A stretch of 64,000 nucleotides of DNA from assembly GCA_020634975.1 (NCBI GenBank), contig JACKAQ010000007.1, forward strand, positions 1-64,000, written 5' to 3'. A model generated the notes under the pieces. The model was not told the origin of the DNA and searched no databases. It saw only the letters and a program-made list of their open reading frames with translations. This document shows, in pieces, positions 52,119-62,844 of this stretch. Origin of the DNA: JACKAQ01 sp020634975 [NCBI: Calditrichia bacterium]. Lineage in GTDB: Bacteria; Calditrichota; Calditrichia; RBG-13-44-9. Position numbers and translations under genes: made by a program. Each line of letters begins with the position of its first letter. Positions within the stretch are counted from its first letter, which is position 1.

Positions 52119-53279
52119 TCAAATTTTCTCGAACGCCTGCTCAACATCTTCCAATAAATCATCCACATTTTCGATACCGACGGACAGGCGAATCAATCCG
52201 TCAGCCAGCCCGATTTTCCGGCGTTCCTCCGGCGGAACAGACGCGTGTGTCATTAGCGCGGGCAACTCCGCCAGCGATTCCACACCGCCCAAACTTTCCG
52301 CCAAAGCAAAGTATTGCAGACTTTCGACATATTTTTTTGCAGCCTGTAAATCACCATCGAGTTCAAACGAAAGCATCCCGCCAAAGCCGCTCATCTGCTG
52401 GCTGGCCAACGAAAATTGCGGATGGCTTTCCAGTCCCGGATAAATGACCCGCCGAACTTTTTTGTGATCTTCCAGAAATTTGGCAATCTTCGTGGCGTTT
52501 TCCTGATGGGCGCGCATCCGCACGGCCAGCGTTTTGGTGCCGCGCAAAATCATGAAACTGTCAAAAGGTGACAAAATTGCACCGGCTGCGTTTTGCGTAA
52601 ATTTAATTTTTTCATAGATTTCCGCATCGTTGAACATGAGCGCACCGCCGACGGAATCGCTGTGCCCGTTGATGTATTTGGTGGTGCTGTGCAGAACAAT
52701 GTCTGCGCCGAGCGCCAACGGATTCTGGAAATATGGACTCATAAATGTATTGTCCACAACCACCAATGCATTGTGCTGATGTGCAATTTTGGAAATCGCG
52801 CGAATGTCGCACAATTTAAGCAGGGGATTAGTGGGCGTTTCCAGCCAGATCAATCGGGTGGACGGGCGAATAGTGCGTTCCACTTCCAGCGGATTGCGGG
52901 CGTCCACATATGTCACGTCGATGCCGAATCGCTCAGCGAAAACGCGGGTAAGCAGTCTGCGCGTACCGCCGTATAAATCGTCGAACGCAACGATGTGATC
53001 GCCGGAAGATAGCAGCGACAAAATCAGCGAAGTTTCTGCGCCCAAACCGGACGCAAAAACGAGCGCGTGATTTGCACCTTCCAGCGCTGCCAGCCGGTGT
53101 TGCAATGCGTCGCGGGTGGGATTATCCGTTCGGGAATATTCGTATCCGGCGGTGGGCACATCCACCAATTTGCGTGCGTAAGTGGACGCGAGATGTATCG
53201 GCATAGCAACGTCGCCGGTGCCGCCGTCTTTCAAATTCGGTTCTTCGCCAACGTGAATGGCGCGGGTTTCAAATTTCAT
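52119..53279 (-). CDS. trans-sulfuration PLP enzyme (cystathionine gamma-synthase/lyase)
   Basis: A 386-residue fold-type-I PLP enzyme. It has YSRTDNPTRDALQHRLAALE, GGTRRLLTRVF, ETPTNPLLKLCDI and DNTFMSPYFQNP, with the PLP lysine in HSTTKYINGHSD. Sequence alone does not separate gamma-synthase from gamma-lyase. With a beta-synthase-type gene directly upstream (16 bp), the pair most likely runs reverse transsulfuration, homocysteine to cysteine, favouring the lyase. AGGAGG stands four bases before the ATG. Confidence 0.9.
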   Translation of the reverse strand: MKFETRAIHVGEEPNLKDGGTGDVAMPIHLASTYARKLVDVPTAGYEYSRTDNPTRDALQHRLAALEGANHALVFASGLGAETSLILSLLSSGDHIVAFDDLYGGTRRLLTRVFAERFGIDVTYVDARNPLEVERTIRPSTRLIWLETPTNPLLKLCDIRAISKIAHQHNALVVVDNTFMSPYFQNPLALGADIVLHSTTKYINGHSDSVGGALMFNDAEIYEKIKFTQNAAGAILSPFDSFMILRGTKTLAVRMRAHQENATKIAKFLEDHKKVRRVIYPGLESHPQFSLASQQMSGFGGMLSFELDGDLQAAKKYVESLQYFALAESLGGVESLAELPALMTHASVPPEERRKIGLADGLIRLSVGIENVDDLLEDVEQAFEKI

Positions 53280-53295
53280 GGATCCTCCTGTGGAA

Positions 53296-54270
53296 TTAAT
53301 CGATGTAACCGCGATTTTTCATCCACTCATCGTTGAAAATTTTGCTGAGATAGCGGCTGCCGGAATCGGGCAAAACCACCACAATATTTTGCTCTTTATC
53401 ATTTTTTTCCGCGTAGCGAACCGCGGCGAGCACTGCCGAACCGCTCGATCCGCCGGCAAAAATGCCTTCTTCACGGCTCAATCGGCGCGCCATTTCAAAA
53501 GATTCCTGATCGTTCACCTGAATAATTTCGTTAATCGTGTTGAAATCGACTGCTTTCACCAGATAATCTTCGCCAATTCCTTCAACCGCATAAACGTGCG
53601 GTTCGGGCAATTTCCCGGTTTTGAAATAGTCGTAAAATACCGAACCTTCGGGATCGACTGCGACGATTTTCACTTCCGGTTTTTTCTCTTTCAGATACTT
53701 TCCTGCGCCGCTGAGGGTGCCGCCGGTGCCGATTCCCGCCACAAAAATATCGATATTGCCATCCACCTGATCCCAAATTTCCGGTCCGGTGGTTCGGTAA
53801 TGCGCTTCGATATTCATTTGATTATTATATTGATCGGGATAAAACGAGCCGGGCGTTTCGCTGGCGATGCGCCGTGCGGTGCTGTAATAGCTCTCCGGCG
53901 ATTCTGCCGGAACGTCGGTCCGAGTGATCACCACTTCAGCGCCGAACGCCCGCATCAGGTTTTTCTTCTCGTCGCTCATTTTGTCCGGCATCGTGATGAT
54001 GCATTTGTAGCCTTTGATTGCCGCAATCATCGCCAGTGCGGAACCGGTGTTGCCGGATGAATTTTCAACAATGGTTCCGCCGGGTTTTAGCAGCCCACGT
54101 TTTTCCGCGTCTTCGACGATAAATTTCGCCATTCGGTCTTTTACGCTACCGGCGGGATTTAAATATTCCAGTTTTACATAAATATTCGATTTCAAATTGC
54201 CCGGAATTTTGTTCAATTTGACCATCGGTGTGTGCCCGATCGCGTCCAGGGCATTTTTCAAAACATGCAT
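53296..54270 (-). CDS. cystathionine beta-synthase/cysteine synthase-type PLP enzyme
   Basis: A 324-residue fold-type-II PLP enzyme. The PLP lysine is in NPAGSVKDRMA, the substrate loop is ENSSGNTGSALAMIA, the phosphate-binding loop is GIGTGGTLSGAG and the serine loop is FAGGSSGSAV. VEGIGEDY is the motif typical of beta-synthases rather than O-acetylserine lyases. There are no C-terminal CBS domains. The start at 54270 has GGAGG seven bases upstream; the longer frame adds an unlikely leader. It is the first gene of a two-gene operon with the gamma enzyme. Confidence 0.9.
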   Translation of the reverse strand: MHVLKNALDAIGHTPMVKLNKIPGNLKSNIYVKLEYLNPAGSVKDRMAKFIVEDAEKRGLLKPGGTIVENSSGNTGSALAMIAAIKGYKCIITMPDKMSDEKKNLMRAFGAEVVITRTDVPAESPESYYSTARRIASETPGSFYPDQYNNQMNIEAHYRTTGPEIWDQVDGNIDIFVAGIGTGGTLSGAGKYLKEKKPEVKIVAVDPEGSVFYDYFKTGKLPEPHVYAVEGIGEDYLVKAVDFNTINEIIQVNDQESFEMARRLSREEGIFAGGSSGSAVLAAVRYAEKNDKEQNIVVVLPDSGSRYLSKIFNDEWMKNRGYID

Positions 54271-54599
54271 TAAAGGTCCTCCGTTTATCGATTTTGATTT
54301 GTTTATTATCAGCAAATTATTGAATCAACATAAGTTGGATTCATTTTTCGTGCGGCTGTTACCGGAAATGCAGAATTTACGATGCGATTCTGCGAAAAGA
54401 AAACAGATTATCAGATCGCCGTGCCGCGTGATCTCCGATCTTTTTCAAAGAAATTTTTGACAAACGTAATTAAATGATTAAATTTCAATTGGAGATTCAG
54501 CATATCGTTTAGCTTTATTTTTATTCACTTTAGCTGCGAAATCGGCGAAGGTTTATTCCGCAACATCTCCAAATTTTCATTCACAAATTGAGGAAAATG

Positions 54600-55607
54600 A
54601 TGGCATCGAATAACGATCTCAACGCAGTTTTGGACGAAAAAATTGTTGCCACAAGTCATCACGAACGGAATCCCGGTATGCCGCTGGATCTGGATTGGGT
54701 GGTCGGATCGCGCATCAATCGCAGTGCGGTGGAGCGCCGTGCCGAAACCTTGCCGAAACGGCGTTCCGTGAAAAAAGAGTGGCAGGCAGGGTGGCTGCTC
54801 CGCGCGATAACCTGTGTCGATTTGACCACACTTGCCGGCGATGACACGCCCGGACGAGTGCAGCGGCTTTGCGCAAAAGCGAAACAACCGATTCGCGAGA
54901 GCGTGCTTAAAATGCTCGATGTGGCAGATTTGAACATCACCACTGGCGCGGTTTGTGTTTATCCGGGTTGCGTAAAAGATGCCGTTGCAGCGCTGCGCGG
55001 AACGAATATTCCGGTGGCATCTGTGGCTACCGGTTTCCCGGCGGGACTCATTCCGCTGCCGCAAAAAATCGGTGAAATTGAGCAGGCAGTCGCCGATGGT
55101 GCAAAGGAAATCGACATCGTGATTACCCGCGCACATGTGCTTAATGGCAACTGGAAAGCGTTATACGATGAAATAAAGCAATTTAGGGCTGCGTGCGGCG
55201 ATGCGCACATGAAATCAATTTTGGCAACGGGCGATTTGGGAACGCTCACGCAAGTGTATCAGGCCAGTCTGGTGGCGATGATGGCCGGTTCGGATTTCAT
55301 CAAAACATCGACCGGAAAAGAGAGCGTGAATGCCACCATCGAATTCGGTTTGGTGATGGTTCGCGCAATCCGCGAATATTTGGAAAAAACCGGTTACAAA
55401 ATCGGGTTCAAACCTGCCGGCGGCATCAGCAACGCCAAACAAACGATGGTTTGGCAGGCGCTGATGAAAGATGAACTCGGCGACGATTGGCTGAAACCGG
55501 ATCTGTTCCGCATCGGCGCGAGCAGTCTGGTGAACGATCTCGAACGCCAGTTGTATCACTTTGCGACCGGGCATTATGCCGCGCGACATCACATTCCGAT
55601 GGGATAA
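54600..55607 (+). CDS. deoC: deoxyribose-phosphate aldolase, long form
   Basis: A 335-residue class I aldolase splitting 2-deoxyribose-5-phosphate to acetaldehyde and glyceraldehyde-3-phosphate. The catalytic residues are visible: Asp172 (EIDIVITR), Schiff-base Lys235 (DFIKTSTGK) and Lys271 (GFKPAGGI). It is about 75 residues longer at the N-terminus than E. coli DeoC, as in the animal-type enzyme. GAGG at 54590-54593 sits six bases before ATG 54600 (an ATG at 54597 is adjacent). It lies 14 bp upstream of the aldehyde dehydrogenase gene, which could oxidise the acetaldehyde. Confidence 0.93.
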   Translation: MASNNDLNAVLDEKIVATSHHERNPGMPLDLDWVVGSRINRSAVERRAETLPKRRSVKKEWQAGWLLRAITCVDLTTLAGDDTPGRVQRLCAKAKQPIRESVLKMLDVADLNITTGAVCVYPGCVKDAVAALRGTNIPVASVATGFPAGLIPLPQKIGEIEQAVADGAKEIDIVITRAHVLNGNWKALYDEIKQFRAACGDAHMKSILATGDLGTLTQVYQASLVAMMAGSDFIKTSTGKESVNATIEFGLVMVRAIREYLEKTGYKIGFKPAGGISNAKQTMVWQALMKDELGDDWLKPDLFRIGASSLVNDLERQLYHFATGHYAARHHIPMG

Positions 55608-55621
55608 TTCAGGAGAAATCA

Positions 55622-58060
55622 ATGCGAGTAAAAGAGGTTTTTGAAACCATGACATACGGACCCGCGCCGGAATCCGCAGATGCGGTGAATCAATGGCTTG
55701 AGCAGCACAACCGCAAATTTGGGCTGTTCATTAATAACGAATGGGTGACGCCGAAAGGCGCGAAATTCCACAGCAGCTTTAATCCTGCCACCGGTGAAAA
55801 ACTCGGAGAAACCGTGATTGCCGGTCAAAAAGAAGTGGACGCTGCGGTGGATGCTGCCCAAAAAGCGTTCGCCGATTGGCACCAAATGCCCGGAAAAGAT
55901 CGCGCGCGATTTCTGTACGCGATTGCCCGGAACATCCAAAAACATGCCCGGATACTTTCGGTAATGGAAACGATGGACAACGGCAAGCCGATCCGCGAAT
56001 CGCGGGACATCGATATTCCGTTGGTTGCCCGCCATTTTTATTATTACGCCGGATGGGCGCAATTGATGGAAAGCGAACTGCGCGATTATCAGCCGGTTGG
56101 CGTGATCGGGCAAATTATCCCGTGGAATTTCCCGCTGCTGATGCTGGCGTGGAAAATTGCCCCGGCGATTGCAATGGGCAACACCGTTGTGCTGAAACCG
56201 GCACCGTTCACCAATCTCAGCGCGTTGCTGTTTACCGAAGTGCTGGCGGAAGCCGGATTGCCGCCCGGCGTTGTGAACATTGTGACCGGCACAGACGAAA
56301 CCGGTTCGCTGATCGTCAATCACCCGAAATTGGATAAAATTGCTTTCACCGGTTCGACGGAAGTCGGGCGGATTTTGCGCCGCGCCACCGCCGGAACCGG
56401 CAAAAAATTGTCGCTGGAATTGGGCGGGAAATCACCGTTTGTCGTGTTCGACGATGCGGATCTGGACAGCGCTGTGGAAGGCGTTGTCGATGCGATCTGG
56501 TTCAATCAGGGACAGGTGTGCTGCGCCGGATCGCGGTTGTTGGTGCAGGAAAGTATCGCTGAAAAATTTCACGAAAAATTGAAACGGCGCATGGTAACAC
56601 TGCGCGTCGGCGATCCGCTGGATAAATGTGTGGACATTGGCGCGGTGGTCGATCAGGGGCAATGGGATGTCGTCAACAACTGGGTAAAAAACGGTATTGC
56701 GGAAGGTGGAACGGTTTTCCAGCCGGAAATCGATATGCCGAAAAAAGGCTGTTTTTATCCGCCGACGCTGATCACCGATGTGCATCCGGCGGCTGAAGTG
56801 GTGCAGCAGGAAATTTTTGGCCCGGTGCTCGTTTCGATGACGTTCCGCACGCCGAAAGAAGCCATCGAACTGGCGAACAACACCCGTTACGGACTTGCCG
56901 CCAGCATCTGGAGCGAAAATATCAATCTTGCGTTGGACGTTGCCAGCAAAGTGAAAGCCGGATCAGTGTGGGTGAACAGCACCAATTTGTTTGACGCGGC
57001 ATCCGGTTTTGGCGGCTATCGCGAAAGCGGTTACGGTCGCGAAGGCGGGAAGGAAGGATTGTTTGAATATTTGCGTCCGGCGTGGCAAAAGCGCGGGAAA
57101 ATCGCCAAACCGGAAATATCAGAAAACGGGAAAACTGCCAAATGGGGCAGCCACGTGCCGCCCGGACCGGTGCCGATTGTCGGCGGGAACGGTGGGCAAT
57201 CGCATATCGACCGCACCCCGAAAATGTATATCGGCGGCAAACAGGTGCGTCCGGATGGAAATTATGTTGCCGCAGTGCTCGATAAAAACGGCAAATTGAT
57301 CGGGCAGGTTGGCGACGGCAATCGCAAAGATATCCGCGATGCGGTGGAAGCTGCACATGCCGCGCATGCCGCAAAAGCGGGTTGGTCGATGCGTCACGGG
57401 CACAATCGCGCCCAAATTTTGTATTTCATCGGTGAAAATCTGGATGCCCGCGCAGATGAATTCGCGGCGCGAATTGTAGCGATGACCGGAAAATCCGCGA
57501 AATCCGCCCGTACCGAAGTCGATTTGTCCGTCCAACGGTTGTTTACATACGCTGCATGGGCAGATAAATTCGGCGGAACGGTGCAGGAAACCACGCTTCG
57601 GGGTATCACTGTTGCGGTGAATGAACCGATCGGCGTGATCGGCATCGCCTGCCCGGATGATGAACCGTTGCTCGGTTTTGTCTCGCTGATGGCGCCGGCA
57701 ATTGCACGAGGCAATAGCGTGGTGATGATTCCCAGCGAAAAATATCCGCTGAGTGCCACCGATTTTTATCAGGTGCTCGATACTTCCGACGTGCCCGGCG
57801 GTGTGGTGAACATCGTCACGGGTAATCGTGATCACCTCTCCAAAACGCTCATCCAGCACGAAGATGTGGACGCTATGTGGTATTTCGGCAGCGCCGAAGG
57901 CAGCTATCACACCGAATACGAATCCGCCGCAAATATGAAACGCACCTTTGTCAGCCACGGCGTCGAGCGGAATTGGCGTTTAGCCGAGGAAGGGGAGGGG
58001 CACGAATTTTTGCACGAAGCAACGCAGGTGAAAAACATTTGGGTGCCCACCGGCGCGTAA
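55622..58060 (+). CDS. ALDH16-type double-domain aldehyde dehydrogenase
   Basis: An 812-residue NAD(P)-dependent aldehyde dehydrogenase made of two ALDH folds. The first (about 30-500) is complete: Asn169 (IPWNFP), Lys192 (LKPAP), general base Glu266 (LELGGKSP) and nucleophile Cys300 (NQGQVCCAGSR). The second (about 540-800) keeps the cofactor-side fold (GVIGIACPDDEPLLGFVSLM) but lacks a second catalytic cysteine segment and ends early. This is the architecture of the ALDH16 family, known from animals and some bacteria. AGGAG precedes ATG 55622. The gene directly follows deoC, so acetaldehyde from deoxyribose breakdown is the natural candidate substrate. Confidence 0.9.
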   Translation: MRVKEVFETMTYGPAPESADAVNQWLEQHNRKFGLFINNEWVTPKGAKFHSSFNPATGEKLGETVIAGQKEVDAAVDAAQKAFADWHQMPGKDRARFLYAIARNIQKHARILSVMETMDNGKPIRESRDIDIPLVARHFYYYAGWAQLMESELRDYQPVGVIGQIIPWNFPLLMLAWKIAPAIAMGNTVVLKPAPFTNLSALLFTEVLAEAGLPPGVVNIVTGTDETGSLIVNHPKLDKIAFTGSTEVGRILRRATAGTGKKLSLELGGKSPFVVFDDADLDSAVEGVVDAIWFNQGQVCCAGSRLLVQESIAEKFHEKLKRRMVTLRVGDPLDKCVDIGAVVDQGQWDVVNNWVKNGIAEGGTVFQPEIDMPKKGCFYPPTLITDVHPAAEVVQQEIFGPVLVSMTFRTPKEAIELANNTRYGLAASIWSENINLALDVASKVKAGSVWVNSTNLFDAASGFGGYRESGYGREGGKEGLFEYLRPAWQKRGKIAKPEISENGKTAKWGSHVPPGPVPIVGGNGGQSHIDRTPKMYIGGKQVRPDGNYVAAVLDKNGKLIGQVGDGNRKDIRDAVEAAHAAHAAKAGWSMRHGHNRAQILYFIGENLDARADEFAARIVAMTGKSAKSARTEVDLSVQRLFTYAAWADKFGGTVQETTLRGITVAVNEPIGVIGIACPDDEPLLGFVSLMAPAIARGNSVVMIPSEKYPLSATDFYQVLDTSDVPGGVVNIVTGNRDHLSKTLIQHEDVDAMWYFGSAEGSYHTEYESAANMKRTFVSHGVERNWRLAEEGEGHEFLHEATQVKNIWVPTGA

Positions 58061-58116
58061 TTTTTGGAAAGATATCATTGCTGAGAAATAAGGCTCTTAT
58101 TGATTAAAATTGAAAA

Positions 58117-58152
58117 AAAAGCCGCCCGGCAGAAAATTGCCGGACGGCTTTT
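58117..58152. terminator. intrinsic terminator after the ALDH gene
   Basis: AAAAGCCGCCCGGCA pairs with TGCCGGACGGCTTTT with one mismatch around a 6-base loop. It has A-rich and T-rich flanks, so it suits both the ALDH gene (+) and the convergent gene (-). Confidence 0.88.
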
Positions 58153-58195
58153 GTCGTATTATATGCGACGGCGTTGGTTTGTTTCAATGTAAGTT

Positions 58196-58711
58196 TTATT
58201 TGTCTGAGTGTGCAAGTTCAGCAATATTAGTGTTTGTGCTGTTTCGGACCAATCGGACAAAAGAACCGAAATACCCGATAGGTTCGGTGCTGATTTTTCC
58301 GCTGGTGAAATAAATAATGGTCGGCCATTCTGCCTGATCCGTTTCGTTGGTGTAAATCCATGCTTGTTCGGTATCGAAAACCGGATCGATTTTTAACTCA
58401 TCGCCGCGTTTCACTTCGCTCGTAATCAGCGATTGCGCTTCGGATTTGGTGGGTAAACGCCAGTCGGTGTAACCGCCAAATGCAATGCTGTTCAAACTGT
58501 CCACATATGATTGGACAAAATCACCCATCAACAAATCAGTGGAACCGGATTGTTGCCAAACCAACTTTTTTCCGTGATCGTAAACGACCTGTTTAACCGA
58601 ATCCAACTCAAAACGGCTATTGTTTTCTGTGCTGTTGGATTGCGCAAAAAGCGGCGAGAAAAGCAACGGGAAAAACAAAAATAACGCGGGAATTTGGAAA
58701 TATGATTTCAT
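58196..58711 (-). CDS. secreted DUF1566/Lcl-domain protein
   Basis: 171 residues with a signal peptide (FFPLLFSPLFAQ). The mature part is a single DUF1566-type domain: DHGKKLVWQQSG, AFGGYTDWRLPTKSEAQSLI, WIYTNETD and FGSFVRLVRN. The domain is related to C-type-lectin-like folds and is found on secreted proteins; no activity is known. It stands alone between two convergent/tandem units. Confidence 0.85.
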   Translation of the reverse strand: MKSYFQIPALFLFFPLLFSPLFAQSNSTENNSRFELDSVKQVVYDHGKKLVWQQSGSTDLLMGDFVQSYVDSLNSIAFGGYTDWRLPTKSEAQSLITSEVKRGDELKIDPVFDTEQAWIYTNETDQAEWPTIIYFTSGKISTEPIGYFGSFVRLVRNSTNTNIAELAHSDK

Positions 58712-58818
58712 CAGTACACCTCCGTGTGTGTTGTTTTCAAATTAAATTACTAACGGGTTAAAAATAACATGTAACACGGTTGGCGATGTGCGGGATGTCG
58801 CACGAATATTTTTGCAAA

Positions 58819-60639
58819 TTATTTAAAATCTGTGGGAATTTCGTCGGATAGGTGCCGGAACCAGAAAAAATACAATCCCGTTGAAAGAAAAATTTGAATT
58901 GCAAAAAGGTAAATAAAGTAATGCCATTGTTTGAAAATTATTTGCATCAGCATCAAAAAAAGTGACAATTGCCACAGCACCGCAATGCAAACCGCAATGA
59001 TATCCCGGCGGTTCTCTGTGCGAATCGATATTTTTTGCGATTCCGGTAAATTTTCACGGATGTGTCGCCAGAAACCGAATGGGCGGGTGGTTTTGAAAAA
59101 ATGGCTCAGCACAGCGTCGTCGGTCGGTTTTGTGGCGAGCGAACCGGCGACGGTTCCGAATAACGCGATGCCGGAAACGAGCAGGAATTGCCAATATTCC
59201 GGGACATCCGGCAGCCAGATGCGCTGGGCGATCGCCGCCAGATTTCCCGCCAGCGTTCCGATCGCGAAGCCGTAGCCGTTCATCCGCCACCAGTACCAGC
59301 GCAGCAACAGCGGCACAAACAGCCCCGCGCCGATGCTCATCGTCAGCCAACCCCAAATATCGTTGATGCTTGAAACATTGCTGGTGAGAAACAGACCCGC
59401 ACCAACCACGATCACCGATGCCCACCGGCTATGCCGAAGGAGTTGTTTTTCCGAAGCTAGCGGGTTGAGAAATGCCTGATAAATATCGCGCACCCAATAC
59501 GATGCCGCAGCGTTCACCGTCGAATCGAATGTGGACATAAACGCCGCCATCAATCCGGCGATGAGCAATCCTTTCAAGCCTATCGGCACCAATTGGTTGA
59601 TGACGATCGGCAGCACCTGCTCCGGATCTGCAATCGGTTGCCCCTGTTCAACGCCGATGGCGACGCCCATGAGTGCAATCGCCGCGATAAACGGCCAGCG
59701 AAACGCCAGCAACGTCGTCCAGAATAGCGATAGCAAACCCGCTTCGCGATCGCTGCGGGCGGCAAAATAGCGCTGCGCCATGTAACCGCCACTGCCAGCG
59801 CTGCCCTCGATTATCGTTTTGATCAGATAAAAAATGATTGTGATGCCAAACAAATTGTAAACCGAATACGCTGTATTTTTCGGCAAATCGAGCTGCCAGT
59901 CGGGAAGTAGTTGTGTCCATTGGCTGCGATTGGTGGCGATTTCCAGAAATCCCCCATCGCGAAGCGGCACGGAAACGCTGAACATTTCCGGCACCGAAAA
60001 ATTGGCGATGGCAATCCCGCAGATGATCAAAATGGTAATAAAAATGAGCATGCCCTGCACCACATCCGTCCACACCACGCCGAACAATCCGCTGGCGACG
60101 GTGTAAATCATCGCCAATCCGATCATCAGAGATGCTGCCAAAAATTCCGGCGAAAAGCCCAAAATTGCCGGTAATCCCAAAAATTCTCCGATAAACTTAC
60201 CCGCGCCCACCGCAAAATAGGTCACAATCGCGACGGCGCTGGTCAACACTGCCAACGCTGCAATCACCCGCGCCACTTTGCCCTGTTTGCCATCGCCAAA
60301 GCGAAATTCCATCCATTCCGCCATGGTCATCACCTGAGCGCGGCGATTCCATTTGCCCATAAAAATCATGAAAAATGCCATAATCAACACGATGCCGCCG
60401 CGCAATTCCACAAAAAATCCCATCGTGCCGAGCGCGTAAATGAACGCTACGTTGATCATCGTGCCGCTGACATCCAGATTGGACGCCATTCCGGACGCGC
60501 CCAACACCCACCACGGCAATTTGCGTTCGCCCAAAAAATAGGCGTCGATCCCGTCGGATGCTTTTCGTTGAAAATACAGCCCGACGCCAACCATCATTGC
60601 CAGATAAAGCGCGATAATACTGTAATCGAGAATAGACAT
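58819..60639 (-). CDS. sodium/solute symporter (SSS family)
   Basis: A 606-residue inner-membrane transporter with about 13-15 hydrophobic segments. It has the SSS core: DAYFLGERKLPWWVLGASGM, GTMINVAFIYALG, the VASGLFGVVWTDVVQG segment and AAFMSTFDSTVNAAASYWV. A long C-terminal extension carries two further hydrophobic segments. The substrate is unknown. It starts 6 bp after the hydantoinase gene's stop, so it is in the same operon and may import that enzyme's substrate. Confidence 0.9.
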   Translation of the reverse strand: MSILDYSIIALYLAMMVGVGLYFQRKASDGIDAYFLGERKLPWWVLGASGMASNLDVSGTMINVAFIYALGTMGFFVELRGGIVLIMAFFMIFMGKWNRRAQVMTMAEWMEFRFGDGKQGKVARVIAALAVLTSAVAIVTYFAVGAGKFIGEFLGLPAILGFSPEFLAASLMIGLAMIYTVASGLFGVVWTDVVQGMLIFITILIICGIAIANFSVPEMFSVSVPLRDGGFLEIATNRSQWTQLLPDWQLDLPKNTAYSVYNLFGITIIFYLIKTIIEGSAGSGGYMAQRYFAARSDREAGLLSLFWTTLLAFRWPFIAAIALMGVAIGVEQGQPIADPEQVLPIVINQLVPIGLKGLLIAGLMAAFMSTFDSTVNAAASYWVRDIYQAFLNPLASEKQLLRHSRWASVIVVGAGLFLTSNVSSINDIWGWLTMSIGAGLFVPLLLRWYWWRMNGYGFAIGTLAGNLAAIAQRIWLPDVPEYWQFLLVSGIALFGTVAGSLATKPTDDAVLSHFFKTTRPFGFWRHIRENLPESQKISIRTENRRDIIAVCIAVLWQLSLFLMLMQIIFKQWHYFIYLFAIQIFLSTGLYFFWFRHLSDEIPTDFK

Positions 60640-60645
60640 GTTGAC

Positions 60646-62802
60646 CTATTTTTTTTGTGCGGCAATCACCACAACCGGTTCGGCAGCGGGAATTTTTTGC
60701 AATTCGATATCCACCAGCGCCATAATTTGCGACGCATCCACCAGTCCGGTGAGATCAATTATTTTGGCGGAAACCAGCAGAAAAATGTCCGGTACCAGCG
60801 CGCCGGCATCGCCGTAATTGGTGAGTTGTTTGGTGAATTGCTGGATTTGAGAACGGACATCTTCGGCGGAAATTCCGGCAACCAGACAATCGTTGAGCTG
60901 CAGCCGGATAACGCCTTCGCGGTCGATTACCCGCAGTTGCGTAATATCGGATCGGATCAATCCGAACAATTTCCGTTCGGAAAATTGATGAACAATTGCG
61001 CTGAGAAATGCGGTTTGTCCGGCAATTTTAACTTCTGTTGGGGTTGTTTTTATTGATGTTGCGGCGATTTCCAATAACGCGTTTGTATCGAGCTTTTGCG
61101 AATTCACATCGCGGGCGCGCATTTCGCTGGAACCGGTGGCGATGGCGATCAGCCGTTTGTTGCGGGTGTCCACTTCCACACTGACTTCGATGCTTTCCGG
61201 CACTGCGCCCATTTTTTCCACCGAAGCGATGGCATCCTGCCGGATGCTCAAAATATCGTGTTCGGTGGGCTGCATGACGCTGCGTTCAACGGTGTCGCGG
61301 ATGATGCCCAGCGCCGCACCGATCGCCGAAATCACTTCGCTGTTTTCCGCAATCTCGTGGGGAATATTCAAATATTTGCTGAGATGCGGCACAATCGCCG
61401 ACGCGCCGCCACCGCCGCCGACAAAGCGGATCAGGTTTTCGTCGAGTTTGTATTCGCGCATCAGTTGGTGAATCACCGGTTTTATTTTTTCGGAGCTGAT
61501 GGTCAACATTTCTTCGGCAATCTCATTCGCATCGCGATTGAGCATTTTGGCGAATGCGCCGAAAAACTGCCCGATTGCCTCGCGATTGGCTGCGCCGTGC
61601 CCGACATTTTTCACCAGATTTAGAAAATAGGATGCGCCGGTTGGCGTGATCGCGTATGCCGAATCGTCATTGTTGCGACGGATTTTCAGATAATCTGCCG
61701 GATCGCCGGGTTTTGGTTGCAGCATTTCCAGTTCGATATCGCCAAAATCGGGGTTTTCCGCAAACGCGATGTAATTCAAATTGGCGATGTGGGCGCTTCG
61801 CGGCCCGACATCGATAATGTTGTTGCCGGAAATGCGCGGAACGGAGCCACCGGCAATGCCCAGCGTGCGCACATCCAGTGTTCGCAAATACAACCGGTTG
61901 CCGCCGATTTGGGCGCTTTTCACCTGCGGTTTGCCATTTTTGATCACCGAAATATCGCTGGAAGTACCGCCCACTTCGATAAAAATGCCGTCGGAAACGC
62001 GGGCATACATCAGCGCGGCAGCGACACCGGCGGCAGGTCCGGAAAGCATCGTTAATATCGGTCGGCGGCGCATTTCGTCGATGTCCATTATACCGCCGTC
62101 GGAACGCATGATCATCAGCGGCGCAGCGATGCCGCTTTCGCGAACGGACTGTTCGGTCATGTTTGCTGTTTCCAGCATTTTGGGCATCATGCTGGCGTTG
62201 ATCACGGCGGTTCGGGTGCGAATCCGCAATCCGTACAATTGGGAAATCCGGCTGGCAGCGGTGGATAGAATGCCCATTTCCGATGCGGTTTTCGCCACTA
62301 GTTGCTCGTTTTCGGGATGATCGACGCCAAACGCTTCAGATGCGACGATCACTTCTGCGCTGTCGTTGCGCAACTCGCGAATCAATGTTTCGGCGGTTGA
62401 TTTGGTGATTTTTTCGCTGACATCAACATATCGATACGTTGTTTGCAGCAATTTTCCCGGTGCCAGTTCGATGTTGCTCGGATTAATCTGGCGACTGGCA
62501 ATTTTGCCCTCAACGCCTTTGCCCATGCCGATCACACCGACTTTGGCGACATCGCCCTCGAGCAGCGCGTTGGTTGCCTGAGTTGTCGAATGGGCGATCA
62601 GCACCACTTCTGCCGGATCGATGGCTGATTGCTCGAGCAACAAATGTAGTGATGTCACCACGCCTTTGGCAACGCCTTCGCGGGCAGTGTGGGTGGTGGG
62701 CACGCAGGCTTTGCCGATGATATCGTATCTGGCGATATCCACCGCAACCGCGTGGGTAAACGTGCCGCCAACGTCAATACCAATTTTGATTTTTCTGTTC
62801 AC
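60646..62802 (-). CDS. hydantoinase/oxoprolinase-family ATPase (HyuA-type)
   Basis: A 718-residue cytosolic enzyme of the ASKHA fold, starting at GTG 62802. It opens with the phosphate-binding motif [17 protein letters not shown], with [20 protein letters not shown] next, and a second [16 protein letters not shown] in the middle. [20 protein letters not shown] completes the ATP site. The family hydrolyses cyclic amides such as hydantoins, 5-oxoproline or N-methylhydantoin at the cost of ATP. No HyuB-type partner gene is seen in the window. The gene sits between two transporters in one operon. Confidence 0.9.
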   Translation of the reverse strand: MNRKIKIGIDVGGTFTHAVAVDIARYDIIGKACVPTTHTAREGVAKGVVTSLHLLLEQSAIDPAEVVLIAHSTTQATNALLEGDVAKVGVIGMGKGVEGKIASRQINPSNIELAPGKLLQTTYRYVDVSEKITKSTAETLIRELRNDSAEVIVASEAFGVDHPENEQLVAKTASEMGILSTAASRISQLYGLRIRTRTAVINASMMPKMLETANMTEQSVRESGIAAPLMIMRSDGGIMDIDEMRRRPILTMLSGPAAGVAAALMYARVSDGIFIEVGGTSSDISVIKNGKPQVKSAQIGGNRLYLRTLDVRTLGIAGGSVPRISGNNIIDVGPRSAHIANLNYIAFAENPDFGDIELEMLQPKPGDPADYLKIRRNNDDSAYAITPTGASYFLNLVKNVGHGAANREAIGQFFGAFAKMLNRDANEIAEEMLTISSEKIKPVIHQLMREYKLDENLIRFVGGGGGASAIVPHLSKYLNIPHEIAENSEVISAIGAALGIIRDTVERSVMQPTEHDILSIRQDAIASVEKMGAVPESIEVSVEVDTRNKRLIAIATGSSEMRARDVNSQKLDTNALLEIAATSIKTTPTEVKIAGQTAFLSAIVHQFSERKLFGLIRSDITQLRVIDREGVIRLQLNDCLVAGISAEDVRSQIQQFTKQLTNYGDAGALVPDIFLLVSAKIIDLTGLVDASQIMALVDIELQKIPAAEPVVVIAAQKK

Positions 62803-62844
62803 AAGTGATCGATAAATAGTTGTTTATCTTGATGTTGAATTATT

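Noticed and set aside
53257-54060. 267-codon plus-strand frame opposite the beta-synthase gene
   Set aside because: Shadow of a clear PLP-enzyme gene; composition is Phe/Ile/Asn/Arg-rich with no motif.
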